A stretch of DNA of 64,000 nt from NCBI GenBank assembly GCA_018402735.1, contig JAGYIF010000003.1, positions 62,001 to 126,000 on the forward strand. Direction: 5' to 3'. Of this stretch, positions 22,569 to 33,229 are shown in pieces. The notes under the pieces are model-generated. The model saw nothing but the letters and a program-made list of their open reading frames with translations. It did no database searches and had not been told where the DNA came from. The position numbers were made by a program, and so were the translations under genes. This stretch comes from Pelagibacteraceae bacterium. Lineage in GTDB: Bacteria; Pseudomonadota; Alphaproteobacteria; Pelagibacterales; Pelagibacteraceae. Within the stretch, counting starts at the first letter, position 1; each line of letters opens with the position of its first letter.

Positions 22569-24965
22569 TTAGTGCTTACTTTCTTGCAATCCGTCTTTTG
22601 GTAATTCTGGAATTTGAGCAATTTCAACCCACTCAACAGGTTTAAGTTCACTAACTAATGCAATTTTTAAAACCTCTTCCACATGTTTAACTGGTATAAT
22701 TGTTAAACCATCTTTCACATTTTGCGGAATTTCTTTTAAATCTTTTTCATTTTCATCAGGAATAATTGCAGTTTTAATACCGCCGCGTAACGCTGCTAAT
22801 AATTTTTCTTTTAATCCACCAATAGGTAGAACTCTGCCTGTTAAAGTAACTTCGCCAGTCATCGCCACATCTTTTTTAACTGCAATATTAGTTAATGCTG
22901 AAACAATAGAAGTCACCATACCAATTCCAGCGGATGGTCCATCTTTTGGAGTTGCGCCTTCCGGCACATGGATATGAATATCTTTTTTATCAAAGGTTGG
23001 AGGAATTATTCCAAAATCTAAACATTTTGATCTAACAAAAGATTTAGCAGCCATCATGGACTCTTTCATGACGTCACCAAGTTTTCCAGTTAATTCCAAT
23101 TTACCTTTGCCTGGCATAACTAATGTTTCAATGGATAATATTTCACCGCCTACTTCTGTCCAGGCTAAACCTGTGACTACTCCCACTCTGTCATTTTGCT
23201 CAATCTCGCCGTATTTAAATTTTTGCACACCAAGATATTCTGCAATATTTTTACTATCTACATTTACTAATTCACTTTTTTTGTGACGATATCTTTAACC
23301 GCTTTTCTAGTAAGCTTTAGATAATTCTCTTTCTAAACTTCTAACTCCAGATTCTCTTGTGTAGTGCCTGATGATATTTTTAATAGATTGATCATCAATG
23401 CTCCATTCATTTTCTTTCAAGCCGCTTTCTTTAATTTGTTTTGGAATTAGATATTTTTTTGCAATCTCTGTTTTTCATCTTCTGTATAACCAGCTATTCT
23501 TATCACTTCCATTCTGTCGAGTAAGGGACCTGTAATATTTAAAGTATTAGCGGTAGTTACAAACATCACGTTTGATAAATCATAATCCACTTCTAAATAA
23601 TGATCGTTAAAAGTATTGTTTTGTTCTGGATCTAAAGCTTCTAATAAAGCGGACGATGGATCACCTCTATAATCATTTCCAATTTTATCAATTTCATCTA
23701 ATAAAAAAAGAGGATTTTTAGTTCCAGTTTTTTTCATCATATGAATAATTTTTCCTGGCAAACTTCCAATATAGGTTCTTCTATGCCCTCTTATTTCCAG
23801 CTTCATCTCTTACTCCGCCTAGTGACATTCTAACAAACTCACGGCCTGTTGCTTTTGCAATAGATTTACCAAGTGAAGTTTTTCCAACTCCTGGTGGTCC
23901 TACTAAACATAAAATAGGCCCTTTAATTTTTTGCATTCTTGATTGCACTGCAAGAAATTCTAAAATTCTATCTTTTACTTTTTCTAAACCAAAATGATCT
24001 TTATCTAAAACTTTCTTAGCTTCATTAATGTCAGTATTTACTTTGGAAGACTTGTGCCATGGTAAGTGCTACCATCCAATCTAAATAGTTTCGTACCACA
24101 GTCGATTCTGCTGACATTGGGCTCATTGTTTTTAGTTTTTTAATTCGCTTAAGCATTTTTCTTCTGCTTCTTTCGACATTTTTGCTTTTTTAATCGCATC
24201 TTCTAAAACTTTAGTTTCATCTTTTCCTTCTTCAATTTCACCAAGCTCTTTTTGAATAGCTTTTAATTGTTCATTTAAATAATATTCTCTTTGTGTTTTC
24301 TCCATTTGATTTTTAACACGGCCTCTAATCTTTTTTTCAACAGATAAAACATCAATTTCATTATCTAAATAACCTAAAATAGATTCTAATTTTTTTTGCG
24401 TATCAGTCATTTCTAATAATTTTTGTTTCTCAAATAAATCTATGCTTAAATTTGAAGCTACTTTATTTGCTATAACAACAGGATCAGTTTCGTTTTTAAA
24501 ATTAATATTACTTTCTTCGCTAAATTTTTTTGAAATTTTTGACAATTTATCATATTTGCTAATGATAGCTTTTGACAAAGAGATCGCCTCTGGCTTTTTA
24601 GAGTCTAAAATTACCTCTTCACAACTTGCTAATAAAAATTCTTTATTATCTTTAAATTCAGTTATTTTAACGATGCTTTTACCTTCTACTAAAATTTTAA
24701 CGGTGCCATCTGGTAATTTTAATAATTGAAGAATTTCACCTAAAGTGCCGTAGGAATATAGATCTTTACTTTGCGGATCATCATGCTCTGCATTTTTTTG
24801 AGCAACTAAAATAATTTTTTTATATTTGGTAGCAACAGATTCAAGTGCATTGATAGATTTTTCTCGTCCCACAAACAATGGAATAGCAGAACTAGGAAAT
24901 ACCACTATGTCTCTTAACGGTAAAACTGGATATTCTTTGTGATTGTCAATTTCTGGCTTATTCAT
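22569..24965 (-). pseudogene. lon: ATP-dependent protease Lon, broken by about six frame changes
   Basis: AAA+ serine protease that degrades misfolded and regulatory proteins. The overall length, 2397 nt or 799 codons, equals a normal Lon. Three open pieces cover 24132-24965 (N-terminal substrate domain, YPVLPLRDIVVFP), 23447-23806 (AAA+ part with [11 protein letters not shown]) and 22569-23228 (protease domain with catalytic Ser in GPSAGIGM and Lys in EKLLAALRGG). The gaps read in other frames and contain the Walker [13 protein letters not shown]. Breaks fall near 24140, 24065, 23808, 23455, 23310 and 23282, and each is repaired by adding or removing one or two bases. Most likely sequence error in an intact gene. 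It follows clpX by 67 nt. Confidence 0.85.
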
Positions 24966-25032
24966 AATTATATTAATAAGTAATTATTAATTTAACCAAT
25001 ACAAGTATGATTTTGAAGCAGCTGTTAATAAG

Positions 25033-26295
25033 CTAGTTGGCTATTTTTGTCTCTTTTGTAGATTTTTTTGAATAAATTAAGAGTGGTACAGAATTGCCTA
25101 ATACCACCTCTTTATTAACTACTACTTCTTCCACATTCTCAATAGATGGAAGATCAAACATAGTTTGCAATAATACTTCCTCAATAATCGATCTTAAACC
25201 TCTTGCGCCAGTTTTTCTTAATATTGCTTTTTCAGCAATTGCTTTAAGAGCATCTTTTGAAAAAGTTAATTTTACTCCTTCTATCTCAAATAGTTTGGCG
25301 TATTGTTTAGTGAGAGAATTTTTTGGCTCTTCTAATATTTTAATAAGAGAATGTTCATCTAAATCTTCTAAAGTAGAGATGATTGGCAGCCTTCCAATAA
25401 ATTCAGGAATTAATCCAAATTTTAATAAATCTTCAGGTTCAACGCCTTGTAATAATTCACCAACTTTTTTTTCAGCTTTTGTATTAAGCTTTGCGCCAAA
25501 ACCAATCGATGATCCCTTATCTCGGGATGCAATAATTTTATCAATTCCAGCAAATGCTCCGCCGCAAATAAATAGAATATTTGTCGTATCAACTTGTAAA
25601 AATTCTTGTTGCGGATGTTTTCTGCCTCCTTGTGGCGGCACACTTGCAATTGTGCCTTCCATTATTTTTAATAAAGCTTGTTGTACACCCTCTCCTGATA
25701 CATCTCTTGTAATAGATGGATTTTCTGTTTTTCTGCTAATCTTATCTACTTCATCAATGTAGACAATTCCTCTTTGAGCTTTTTCAACATTATAATCTGC
25801 AGCTTGCAGTAATTTTAAAATAATATTTTCAACATCTTCCCCTACATAACCTGCTTCAGTTAAAGTAGTTGCATCAGCCATAGTAAATGGCACATCTAAA
25901 ATTCTAGCTAAAGTTTGAGCTAATAAAGTTTTTCCGCAACCAGTAGGTCCCATTAATAAAATATTAGATTTAGAAAGCTCAACATCACCTTTGCTATTTT
26001 TTCCTTCGTAATTTAATCTTTTGTAATGATTGTGAACTGCAACGGATAAAATTTGTTTTGCTTTTTTTTGACCAATTACATACTCATCCAGCGTTGCATA
26101 AATCTCTTTTGGACTTGGAACTCCCTCTTCATTTTTAGAAAAATTACTTTTGCTCTCTTCTTTAATAATATCCATACAGAGCTCAACACACTCATCACAG
26201 ATAAAAACAGTTGGTCCTGCAATTAGTTTTCTAACTTCATGCTGGCTCTTTCCACAGAAAGAACAATAAAGAGTATTTTTAGTTTCTTTGCTCAT
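25033..26295 (-). CDS. clpX: ATP-dependent Clp protease ATP-binding subunit ClpX
   Basis: AAA+ unfoldase that feeds proteins to ClpP. It is 420 residues long. The N-terminal zinc-binding domain has CSFCG and CDECVELC (about residues 12-41), Walker A GPTGCGKT (about residue 115), Walker [10 protein letters not shown] and the pore loop GYVGEDVE. The frame is intact although the neighbouring lon and tig are broken. The order tig-clpP-clpX-lon is the conserved alphaproteobacterial proteostasis cluster. Confidence 0.97.
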   Translation of the reverse strand: MSKETKNTLYCSFCGKSQHEVRKLIAGPTVFICDECVELCMDIIKEESKSNFSKNEEGVPSPKEIYATLDEYVIGQKKAKQILSVAVHNHYKRLNYEGKNSKGDVELSKSNILLMGPTGCGKTLLAQTLARILDVPFTMADATTLTEAGYVGEDVENIILKLLQAADYNVEKAQRGIVYIDEVDKISRKTENPSITRDVSGEGVQQALLKIMEGTIASVPPQGGRKHPQQEFLQVDTTNILFICGGAFAGIDKIIASRDKGSSIGFGAKLNTKAEKKVGELLQGVEPEDLLKFGLIPEFIGRLPIISTLEDLDEHSLIKILEEPKNSLTKQYAKLFEIEGVKLTFSKDALKAIAEKAILRKTGARGLRSIIEEVLLQTMFDLPSIENVEEVVVNKEVVLGNSVPLLIYSKKSTKETKIAN

Positions 26296-26370
26296 TTTCG
26301 AATCAGGAGATTAAACAATATTATGACCACCACAGCTTTATCAAGCATTAGTTGTATAGTTATCTAGATA

Positions 26371-26400
26371 TGGTGGGTAACAATAAGATTTGAACTATTA
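26371..26400 (-). other. tRNA 3'-half remnant at the clpP stop
   Basis: Thirty bases on the minus strand look like the T arm and acceptor 3' strand of a tRNA. AATAG is followed by loop TTCAAAT and then CTTATT, which pairs perfectly with AATAG if one T is removed. Next come GTTACCC, discriminator A and CCA. No matching 5' half (GGGTAAC) lies within the preceding clpP sequence. It overlaps the clpP stop codon and is followed directly by the perfect palindrome TATCTAGATA (26361-26370). It could be a decayed tRNA, an old attachment site, or chance. Confidence 0.4.
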
Positions 26401-27012
26401 GCTAGGTCTTTTTTCAACAACCTTATCAATTAAGCCAAAAGATTTAGCCTCTTCTGCGCTCATAAACCGATCACGCTCTAAAGCTTCTTTAATTTTCTCT
26501 ACTGTCTGGCCTGTATGCTTTGCGTAAATTTCATTTAGTCTTTTTTTAGTTTGAAGAATTTCATTAGTGTGAATTTCAATATCAGTTGCTTGTCCTTGAA
26601 AGCCAGCTGATGGTTGATGTACCATTACTCTAGAATTAGGAAGTGACATGCGGTGGCCCTTCTCACCTGCAGCTAATAAAAAAGAACCCATGGAACATGC
26701 TTGACCAATGCATAAGGTTGCAACAGCTGGTTTGATATACTGCATGGTATCATAAATTGCCAACCCATCAGTTACAACTCCGCCTGGACTATTAATGTAC
26801 ATAAATATTTCCTTTGAATTATTTTCAGATTCTAAAAACAATAACTGCGCAGATATCAAACTTGAAACATGAGAGTTGATTGGACCAACTAGAAAAATAA
26901 TTCTTTCTTTTAATAATCTAGAATAAATATCGTACGCTCTTTCACCTCTGGGAGTTTGTTCAACAACCATCGGTATCAGAGTATTCATATACACATCAAA
27001 AGGATCTTTCAT
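26398..27012 (-). CDS. clpP: ATP-dependent Clp protease proteolytic subunit
   Basis: Tetradecameric serine protease partner of ClpX. It is 204 residues long. The catalytic triad is visible as Ser107 (QACSMGS), His132 (VMVHQPSAG) and Asp181 (ERDRFMS). The N-terminus [16 protein letters not shown] is typical of the mature protein, so there is little or no propeptide. It lies between tig and clpX. Confidence 0.97.
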   Translation of the reverse strand: MKDPFDVYMNTLIPMVVEQTPRGERAYDIYSRLLKERIIFLVGPINSHVSSLISAQLLFLESENNSKEIFMYINSPGGVVTDGLAIYDTMQYIKPAVATLCIGQACSMGSFLLAAGEKGHRMSLPNSRVMVHQPSAGFQGQATDIEIHTNEILQTKKRLNEIYAKHTGQTVEKIKEALERDRFMSAEEAKSFGLIDKVVEKRPS

Positions 27013-27037
27013 ACGAATCAGAACTTACTATTATTAA

Positions 27038-28461
27038 CTATTTTTTGCTACTTTTTTTAGACTTATCTTCTTTTTTTTCTTTATTAGCTAGAGCCATCTT
27101 TTCTGCCCTCATCATCAGCTGAGTTAAAAATTTTTAACAACTCATCTTTGCTTAAAACTTTGGTAGTGGTTTTGGCTTTACTTTTGATCAGCTCAATAAC
27201 CTTATCTTCAAACACTGGTCCTCTTAGCTTCATAAGTTCAGCTGGATTTTTTTGATAAAAATCTCTAATATTTTTTTCCTGACCAGGGTAATTTCTAAGT
27301 TGTTTTTCTAGTTCCATTTTTAATTCCTCAGATGTAACTTTAATATTCATTTTCTTCTCCAGTTTTATTAAGAACAAGAGCAAGTTTAACTCTTCGTTTT
27401 GCAATTTCTAAAGCTGACTTCTTATCAGCATCTGATAATTTTATTTTATCATGATCATGTTCATGCTTAAATTTCTCACCCTTTGCTTTTAATTCATCCA
27501 TTTTTTCATGAACTAAAGTATGTTCAACATTATGAATCTCATCGTCTAGTAGGCTTTTTGGCAAATCAAAATTAAAACTATTATCTAATTGATCTAAAAT
27601 TTCTTTTTTTAATAATTGCTCCGAAACTCCTTCAAATTCTTTAGAGACTTGCTTACTAATCATGCCCTCTAAATCTTTTAAATCTTTTGCACCAAAATTT
27701 TTAGCAAACTCATCATCTATTTTTTGGTTTTCAGATTTTTTAACTTCAATAATTTTGCACTTAAACTCAGATGGTTTGCCCGCTAATTCTTTATTTGGAT
27801 AATTATCGGGAAGTTTAACTTTTGCTACTTTTTCATCGCCTTTAGCGCATCCTACTAATTGCTTATCAAAACCAGGAATAAAAAGATCTTTACCTAATAC
27901 TATTTGCAGTTTTTCACCTTTATTACCTTCAAATGCCTTTCCTTCAACGGTTGCTTCAAAATTAAAAATAACTAAATCATCATTTTCTGCTTTGCCATTC
28001 TTATCGACATATTTTTTATTACCTTCAGCAATGTATTTTACTCTTTCATCAATATCTTTCTTGTCTGACTTAACTTCATATTTATTTAAGGTAATTTTTT
28101 CAAATTCAACTTTCTTAATTTCAGGTACTTGCTCAACAGAAATGGTAAATTCTAAATTCTTTCCTTCTCCAGATGTTTGAATATCTATTTTTGGCTGGCT
28201 AGCTGGTGTTATTTTATTTTGTTTTAAGGCCTCGTAGGTTGATTCTTGTAAAATTTTTTCAGCAACTTCTCCATAAACCGAAGCCCCGAATTGTTTTTTT
28301 AACAATTCCATTGGTGCTTTACCTGGTCTAAATCCTTTTAAATTAACCTTGTCTTTTAATTCTGAAAGTCTCGTTTCGATTTTTTTTTCAATATCTTTTT
28401 TTTCTACTATTACTTTTAAATCAGATTGTAGACCTTTAGATGATGTAACCGTTGCCTTCAT
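27038..28461 (-). pseudogene. tig: Trigger factor, two frame breaks
   Basis: Ribosome-bound chaperone and prolyl isomerase. The start is the ATG at 28459-28461; an upstream extension in this frame runs into tRNA-Leu and is rejected. The ribosome-binding signature GFRPGKAP (about residues 37-44) is followed by the FKBP-like domain (NFEATVEGKAFEGNKGEKL). The C-terminal arm continues in another frame after about 27345 (NIKVTSEELKMELEKQL). After a second break near 27100 a Lys-rich tail (ANKEKKEDKSKKSSKK) ends at 27038. Total length is close to 475 codons, normal for the family. Both breaks look like single-base errors. Confidence 0.88.
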
Positions 28462-28472
28462 AATTCCTCTTT

Positions 28473-28557
28473 TGGTGCGGTATGAGGGACTTGAACCCCC
28501 ATGCCTTTCAGCGCTAGATCCTAAGTCTAGTGTGTCTGCCAATTCCACCAATACCGC
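28473..28557 (-). tRNA. tRNA-Leu (TAG anticodon)
   Basis: An 85-nt reverse-strand class II tRNA. The acceptor stem is GCGGTAT/ATACCGC, the anticodon loop contains TTAGG with anticodon TAG, a long variable arm follows, the T loop is TTCAAGT, and CCA is encoded. It lies 11 nt upstream of the trigger factor start, so the two are likely to share a transcript. Confidence 0.95.
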
Positions 28558-28630
28558 TATTAATTTTTGGCTATTTATAGAGTTTTTTGATTATTAATCA
28601 ATTATAGATAAATCTAGCTGTCTATCTATA

Positions 28631-29400
28631 TTATTGAGCAGTCCAAGCACCATCTAATGATATATTCGAACCTGTGATTTGATCAGCTTCTTTGCTGCAT
28701 AAAAAATATATCATTGCAGCCACATCTTCTTTTTTAACAAATTTAAGTGATGGTTGTTTTTCTCTTAACATTTCAATTCCAGCTTCTTGAATAGGAATAT
28801 TTTTTTTCTTAGCAACTGTTACTATTTGGTCTTGAATTAATTCTGTAAGCACAAAGCCTGGACACAAAGAATTACAAGTTATTGGCTCTGCAGCAGTTTC
28901 AAGTGCTGTAACTTTTGTCAAACCTACTAGACCATGCTTTGAAGCAGTGTATGCAGATTTATTTACTGAGCCTATTAAGCCATGGGTAGAGGCGATATTG
29001 ATAATTCTTCCCCATTTATTTTTTCGCATTAATAGGCAAAATTTCCTTAGTGAATAAAAAAGGAGTGGTAAGATTAATTTCCATCATTTTTCTCCATATT
29101 TTTTCTGGGTATTTTTCTATGGGCATAACAAACTGAATTCCAGCACAGTTAACTAAAATATCAATTTTTTTGAATTTTTTTATGGATGTACCTACTACTT
29201 TTTTAACATTCTTTGAGCCCGTTAAATCAGTATTGAGCAATAAAGATCTTTTGCTGTTAAATTTTTTTTGTTGTTGCCCAATGATTGTTTTATTAGCGAT
29301 ACCTGCAGCAATAATGTTGAAACCTCTTTTGTAAAATAGCTCGAGAATGGACAGATCCAATCACACCAGAGCCTCCTGTGACTAGAATGGTTTTTTTCAT
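28631..29400 (-). pseudogene. bdhA: 3-hydroxybutyrate dehydrogenase (SDR family), two frame breaks
   Basis: Short-chain dehydrogenase that interconverts 3-hydroxybutyrate and acetoacetate with NAD. Reading from the ATG at 29398-29400, MKKTILVTGGSGVIGS gives the TGxxxGxG cofactor motif. A break near 29345 leads to FYKRGFNIIAAG and NCAGIQFV. A break near 29030 leads to the catalytic Ser-Tyr-Lys region (NIASTHG, SAYTASKHG). The PGFVLTELIQDQI substrate loop and the C-terminus SLDGAWTAQ are characteristic of this enzyme within the SDR family. About 256 codons, normal length. The breaks are probably sequence errors. Confidence 0.82.
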
Positions 29401-29501
29401 TACTTATTATATGTTCTGTGCTTTGATAAATCACAATATATTTTAAAAACTAGTGTTAAGTTACAATCTAAAGTTGATAAACTTAGACCGATCCATGTAC
29501 A

Positions 29502-29527
29502 TTTATGCATATCAGGCATGGCATAAA
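29502..29527. promoter_or_regulatory. Inverted repeat upstream of glnA
   Basis: Perfect 7-bp arms TTTATGC (29502-29508) and GCATAAA (29521-29527) with a 12-bp spacer lie 81 bp upstream of the glnA start. An overlapping second pair, CCATG (29493-29497) and CATGG (29517-29521), shares the same centre region. It may be an operator or an RNA hairpin for nitrogen control. No regulator was recognised. Confidence 0.35.
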
Positions 29528-29607
29528 AACATTCAAAAAGTCCTATAAATAGTATTAATTAACTCTTAAATTTTTTAACAAATAATTAAAGTACAACAAG
29601 GAGCAAA

Positions 29608-31014
29608 ATGACAGCTGAAAATATTTTAAAATTAATTAAAGAAAAAGAAATTGATTATGTAGATCTTCGTTTCACAGACGTTAGAGGAAAACTTCAACAC
29701 ATGACTCAAGATATCAGTACCATTGATGCTGATTTTTTAAATGATGGAACTTTTTTTGATGGTTCTTCTATTGCTGGATGGAAAGCGATTAACGAATCTG
29801 ACATGATTTTAAAGCCAGATTTAACAAGAGCATTTGTTGATCCATTCACATCTCACAATACTCTGGTTATTTTTTGTGACATTATGGACCCAATTAAAAA
29901 AGACTATTACGAAAGAGATCCAAGATCGATTGCTAAAAAAGCTGAAGCTTATTTAAAAACTACTGGAATTGGTGACACCATTTATTTTGGTCCTGAGCCA
30001 GAATTTTTTATATTTGATGATGTAAAAATTTCAAACACCATGGAAAAGGTTTCTTTTCAAATTGACAGCAATGAGGGTCCTTACAATAGTGATAAGGCTT
30101 ATCCAAACGGAAATTTAGCGCACAGACCAGGTGTTAAAGGTGGTTACTTTCCAGTACCGCCAGTTGATAGCTGCCAAGATTTAAGAGCTGAAGCATTAAA
30201 AGCAATGAAAGACATGGGAGTTAAAGTTGAAAAACATCACCATGAAGTTGCTCCTTCTCAACATGAGTTAGGAACTATGTTTGATACAATGGTTACTAAT
30301 GCAGACAACATGCAAATTTATAAATACGCAGTTCAAATGGTTGCAAACTCATTTGGAAAAACTGCTACTTTTATGGCAAAACCAATTAAGGGAGACAACG
30401 GATCTGGAATGCACTGCCATCAATCTATTTGGAAAGCAGGAAAACCACTTTTCGCTGGTGACAAATATGCTGGTCTATCTCAAGATTGTCTCTATTACAT
30501 TGGCGGAATTATTAAGCATGCAAAAGCACTAAATGCATTTACTAATTCTACAACAAATAGTTACAAAAGATTAATTCCTGGATTTGAGGCTCCGGTAATC
30601 CTAGCCTACTCTGCAAGAAACAGATCTGCTAGTTGCCGTATCCCATTCAGCGCTAGCCCTAAAGGAAAAAGAGTTGAGGTGAGATTTCCAGATGCTGCTG
30701 GAAACCCGTACTTAACTTTTGCTTCCATGTTAATGGCTGGAATAGATGGAATAAAAAATAAAATAGATCCAGGCAAACCTTTCGATAAAGATTTATACGC
30801 TTTATCAGCGGAAGAACTTAAAGATGTACCTCAAGTTTGCGGCTCATTAAGAGAAGCTTTAGAAAATTTAGACAAAGATAGAGCTTTCTTAACTACTGGT
30901 GGAGTATTCACGGACGATCAAATTGATGCTTATATCGAGCTCAAAATGAACGAGGTGTACAATTTAGAACACACTCCGCATCCAGTTGAGTACCAAATGT
31001 ATTACAGCTGCTAA
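29608..31014 (+). CDS. glnA: Type I glutamine synthetase
   Basis: Makes glutamine from glutamate, ammonia and ATP; the main ammonia-assimilation enzyme. It is 468 residues long, the GSI-beta length. The start follows an AAGGAG ribosome-binding site by 6 nt. [10 protein letters not shown] lies at about residue 50 and GSGMHCHQS at about 267, and Tyr397 in DLYAL is the adenylylation site, at the same number as in E. coli. That site suggests control by adenylylation, but no adenylyltransferase is in the window. It is monocistronic: a strong terminator follows and a 207-bp gap precedes it. Confidence 0.97.
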   Translation: MTAENILKLIKEKEIDYVDLRFTDVRGKLQHMTQDISTIDADFLNDGTFFDGSSIAGWKAINESDMILKPDLTRAFVDPFTSHNTLVIFCDIMDPIKKDYYERDPRSIAKKAEAYLKTTGIGDTIYFGPEPEFFIFDDVKISNTMEKVSFQIDSNEGPYNSDKAYPNGNLAHRPGVKGGYFPVPPVDSCQDLRAEALKAMKDMGVKVEKHHHEVAPSQHELGTMFDTMVTNADNMQIYKYAVQMVANSFGKTATFMAKPIKGDNGSGMHCHQSIWKAGKPLFAGDKYAGLSQDCLYYIGGIIKHAKALNAFTNSTTNSYKRLIPGFEAPVILAYSARNRSASCRIPFSASPKGKRVEVRFPDAAGNPYLTFASMLMAGIDGIKNKIDPGKPFDKDLYALSAEELKDVPQVCGSLREALENLDKDRAFLTTGGVFTDDQIDAYIELKMNEVYNLEHTPHPVEYQMYYSC

Positions 31015-31031
31015 TAAAATAATTTTAAATT

Positions 31032-31064
31032 AAAACCCCGTATGAAAGTGCGGGGTTTTTTTTT
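31032..31064 (+). terminator. Rho-independent terminator after glnA
   Basis: Arms AAAACCCCG (31032-31040) and CGGGGTTTT (31051-31059) with a 10-nt loop, followed by a further T run. It starts 18 nt after the glnA stop. This is the clearest terminator in the window. Confidence 0.92.
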
Positions 31065-31123
31065 GCCTGATAATATAAAAAATTGGCCTGTACCTTTTTT
31101 AAAATTAATCTATTGCTTTAAAT

Positions 31124-33072
31124 ATGGTTAGCAAAAAAAATAACTATTCCGCTAAAGATATTGAGGTTTTAGAAGGTCTTGCACCGGTCAGAAAAAGACC
31201 AGGAATGTATATTGGCGGCACAGACGAGACTGCTTACCATCATCTTGCAAATGAAATTATCGATAACTGTATGGATGAAGTTGTGGCTGGTGAAGCATCG
31301 GAAATTACTGTCATTCTTAATAAAAATGGTTCTTTAACTATAATGGATAATGGACGAGGAATACCAATAGACAAACATCCTAAAAAAAACAAAACTGCTC
31401 TTGAAGTTGTGATGACTACTCTGCATTCTGGAGGAAAGTTTAAAGAAGATGGAGTGTACACAACATCTGCTGGACTGCACGGGGTTGGTTTATCAGTAGT
31501 AAACGCCCTTTCTTCAAAAATGAAAGTTGAAGTTTTTAAGAAGAAAAAAATTTATTTTCAAGATTATTCTAGAGGAAAACCTTTAAACAAACTAATTCAA
31601 AAAGGCAGCTCTTCAATAACCAGTGGAACACGAGTTACGTTTTTACCTGATGATGAAATTTTTGGAAAAGATTTAAAATTTATACCCTCAAAAATTTATG
31701 AGACATGTAGAAATAAGGCATTTCTTTTTAAAGGAGTTAAAATTAACTGGGAGTGCGATAAAAGCTTACTAAATAGAAAAGATGCAATTCCAAACAAAGA
31801 CACACTCTTTTATCCTGAAGGATTAGAACAATATTTAAGATCAGAACTAGAAAATGCCAAAACAATTCATGACAAACCTAGCTCTCTAAAGGGGAATTTG
31901 AAGAAAAAAAGGAAAGGTAGAATTTGTTATTCAGTGGCATGATAACAAAAATAATTTTACTCGGTCATTTGCAAATACAGTTCCAACCGTTAATGGCGGA
32001 ACTCACGAAAGTGGATTTAGAGCTGGTATAGCCAAGGCAATAAGAAAATACGCAAAACTTAAAAATAACAAGACTGTCATTAAGGCTTCTCAGGATGATA
32101 TATTTAACCATGCTAGCTACATAATATCAATATTCATTGGAAATCCAGAATTTGAAGGACAAACTAAAAACAAATTATCTTCTGCATTTGTGCTTAAATA
32201 TTGCGATCAAACTGTCTCTACCCTATTTGAAGATTGGCTTAATAGAAATGCAAAAGCCGCAAAATCTATAATTAGTTTTATTGAAGAAAAAATAAGAGAA
32301 CGAAACTTATATGAGCTCAATGATAATGTTGAAAGGCAAACTTCTTTCAGAAAAATTAGGTTACCTGGAAAATTAGCTGACTGTGCTAAGTGATAAAACA
32401 GAAGGGACTGAATTATTTATTGTAGAGGGCGATTCTGCTGGTGGTTCTGCAAAACAAGCAAGAGATAGATATACACAAGCTATACTCCCCTTAAGAGGAA
32501 AAATACTAAATGTTAAGAATTCAAATACTGCAAAAATTTTAGCCAATACCGAAATAAGTAATTTGCTCCAAGCCCTAGGTTGTCAAAGAGGAAAAAATTA
32601 TAACCGTAAAGATTTACGATACGAAAAAATAATTATAATGACAGATGCTGATGTGGATGGCGATCATATTTCTACTTTACTACTAACTTTCTTTTTTGTT
32701 GAAATGCCAGAACTTATTAAAGACGGAAGATTGTATATGGCCGTTCCTCCGCTATACAAAATCACAACAGGTTCACAATCTTATTATGTAAAAGATGATA
32801 AAGAAAAAGATAAACTCATAAAAAATTTGAAAAAAAATGCCAAAGTTGAAATAAGTAGATTTAAAGGTTTGGGAGAAATGATGCCGGCCCAATTAAAAGA
32901 AACAACTATGAATAAAGAAAGCAGAAATTTAATAAAAGTTTGTGTGCCTATTAATAAAGTTAAATACAAAGTGACTAGTAAATTAGTAAACGATTTGATG
33001 GGAAAAGATGCAGACTTAAGACTCAAGTTTATATCTGAAAACGCTGGAAAAAGTTTAAATTTAGATATCTAA
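31124..33072 (+). pseudogene. parE: DNA topoisomerase IV subunit B, two frame breaks
   Basis: ATPase subunit of the type II topoisomerase that decatenates chromosomes. The N-terminal GHKL ATPase has EIIDNCMDEVVAG, DNGRGIPID and the lid GLHGVGLSVVNAL. The TOPRIM part has FIVEGDSAGGSAKQARDR and TDADVDGDHI. ILPLRGKILNV and ARDRYTQAI favour ParE over GyrB. Breaks near 31905 (within an A-rich run after AAGGGG) and near 32385 split it into three open pieces, which otherwise join into about 649 codons. Probably an intact gene with sequence errors; GyrB is the alternative. Confidence 0.82.
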
Positions 33073-33076
33073 CACT

Positions 33077-33162
33077 TGGTGCCCTCGGCCGGACTCGAAC
33101 CGGCACTCCCCGAAGGGCAAGGATTTTAAGTCCTTTGTGTCTACCAATTCCACCACGAGGGC
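33077..33162 (-). tRNA. tRNA-Leu (TAA anticodon)
   Basis: An 86-nt reverse-strand class II tRNA. The acceptor stem is GCCCTCG/CGAGGGC, the anticodon loop contains CTTAAAA with anticodon TAA, the variable arm is TGCCCTTCGGGGAGT, the T loop is TTCGAGT, and CCA is encoded. It is convergent with parE, whose stop is only 4 nt away. Confidence 0.96.
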
Positions 33163-33229
33163 ACTGTTTGTTTATAAATAAAACAATTCTTTTTATAATT
33201 TGAAGAGTTTTTTAACAACTAAAATATAT

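Noticed and set aside
25094-25762. 222-codon plus-strand open frame opposite clpX
   Set aside because: Mirror of the conserved clpX coding strand; clpX motifs fully explain the region.
28461-28551. N-terminal extension of trigger factor into tRNA-Leu
   Set aside because: The added 30 residues are translated tRNA; the ATG at 28459-28461 gives the conserved N-terminus.
29512-29535. Sigma-54-like GG/GC promoter upstream of glnA (TGGCATAAAAACATTC)
   Set aside because: The GC element does not match TTGC and spacing is poor; sigma-54 is not expected in such reduced genomes.
31124-33072. Programmed ribosomal frameshifting in parE, lon and others
   Set aside because: Breaks occur at many unrelated sites, in both directions and without slippery-site plus pseudoknot signals; sequence error is simpler.
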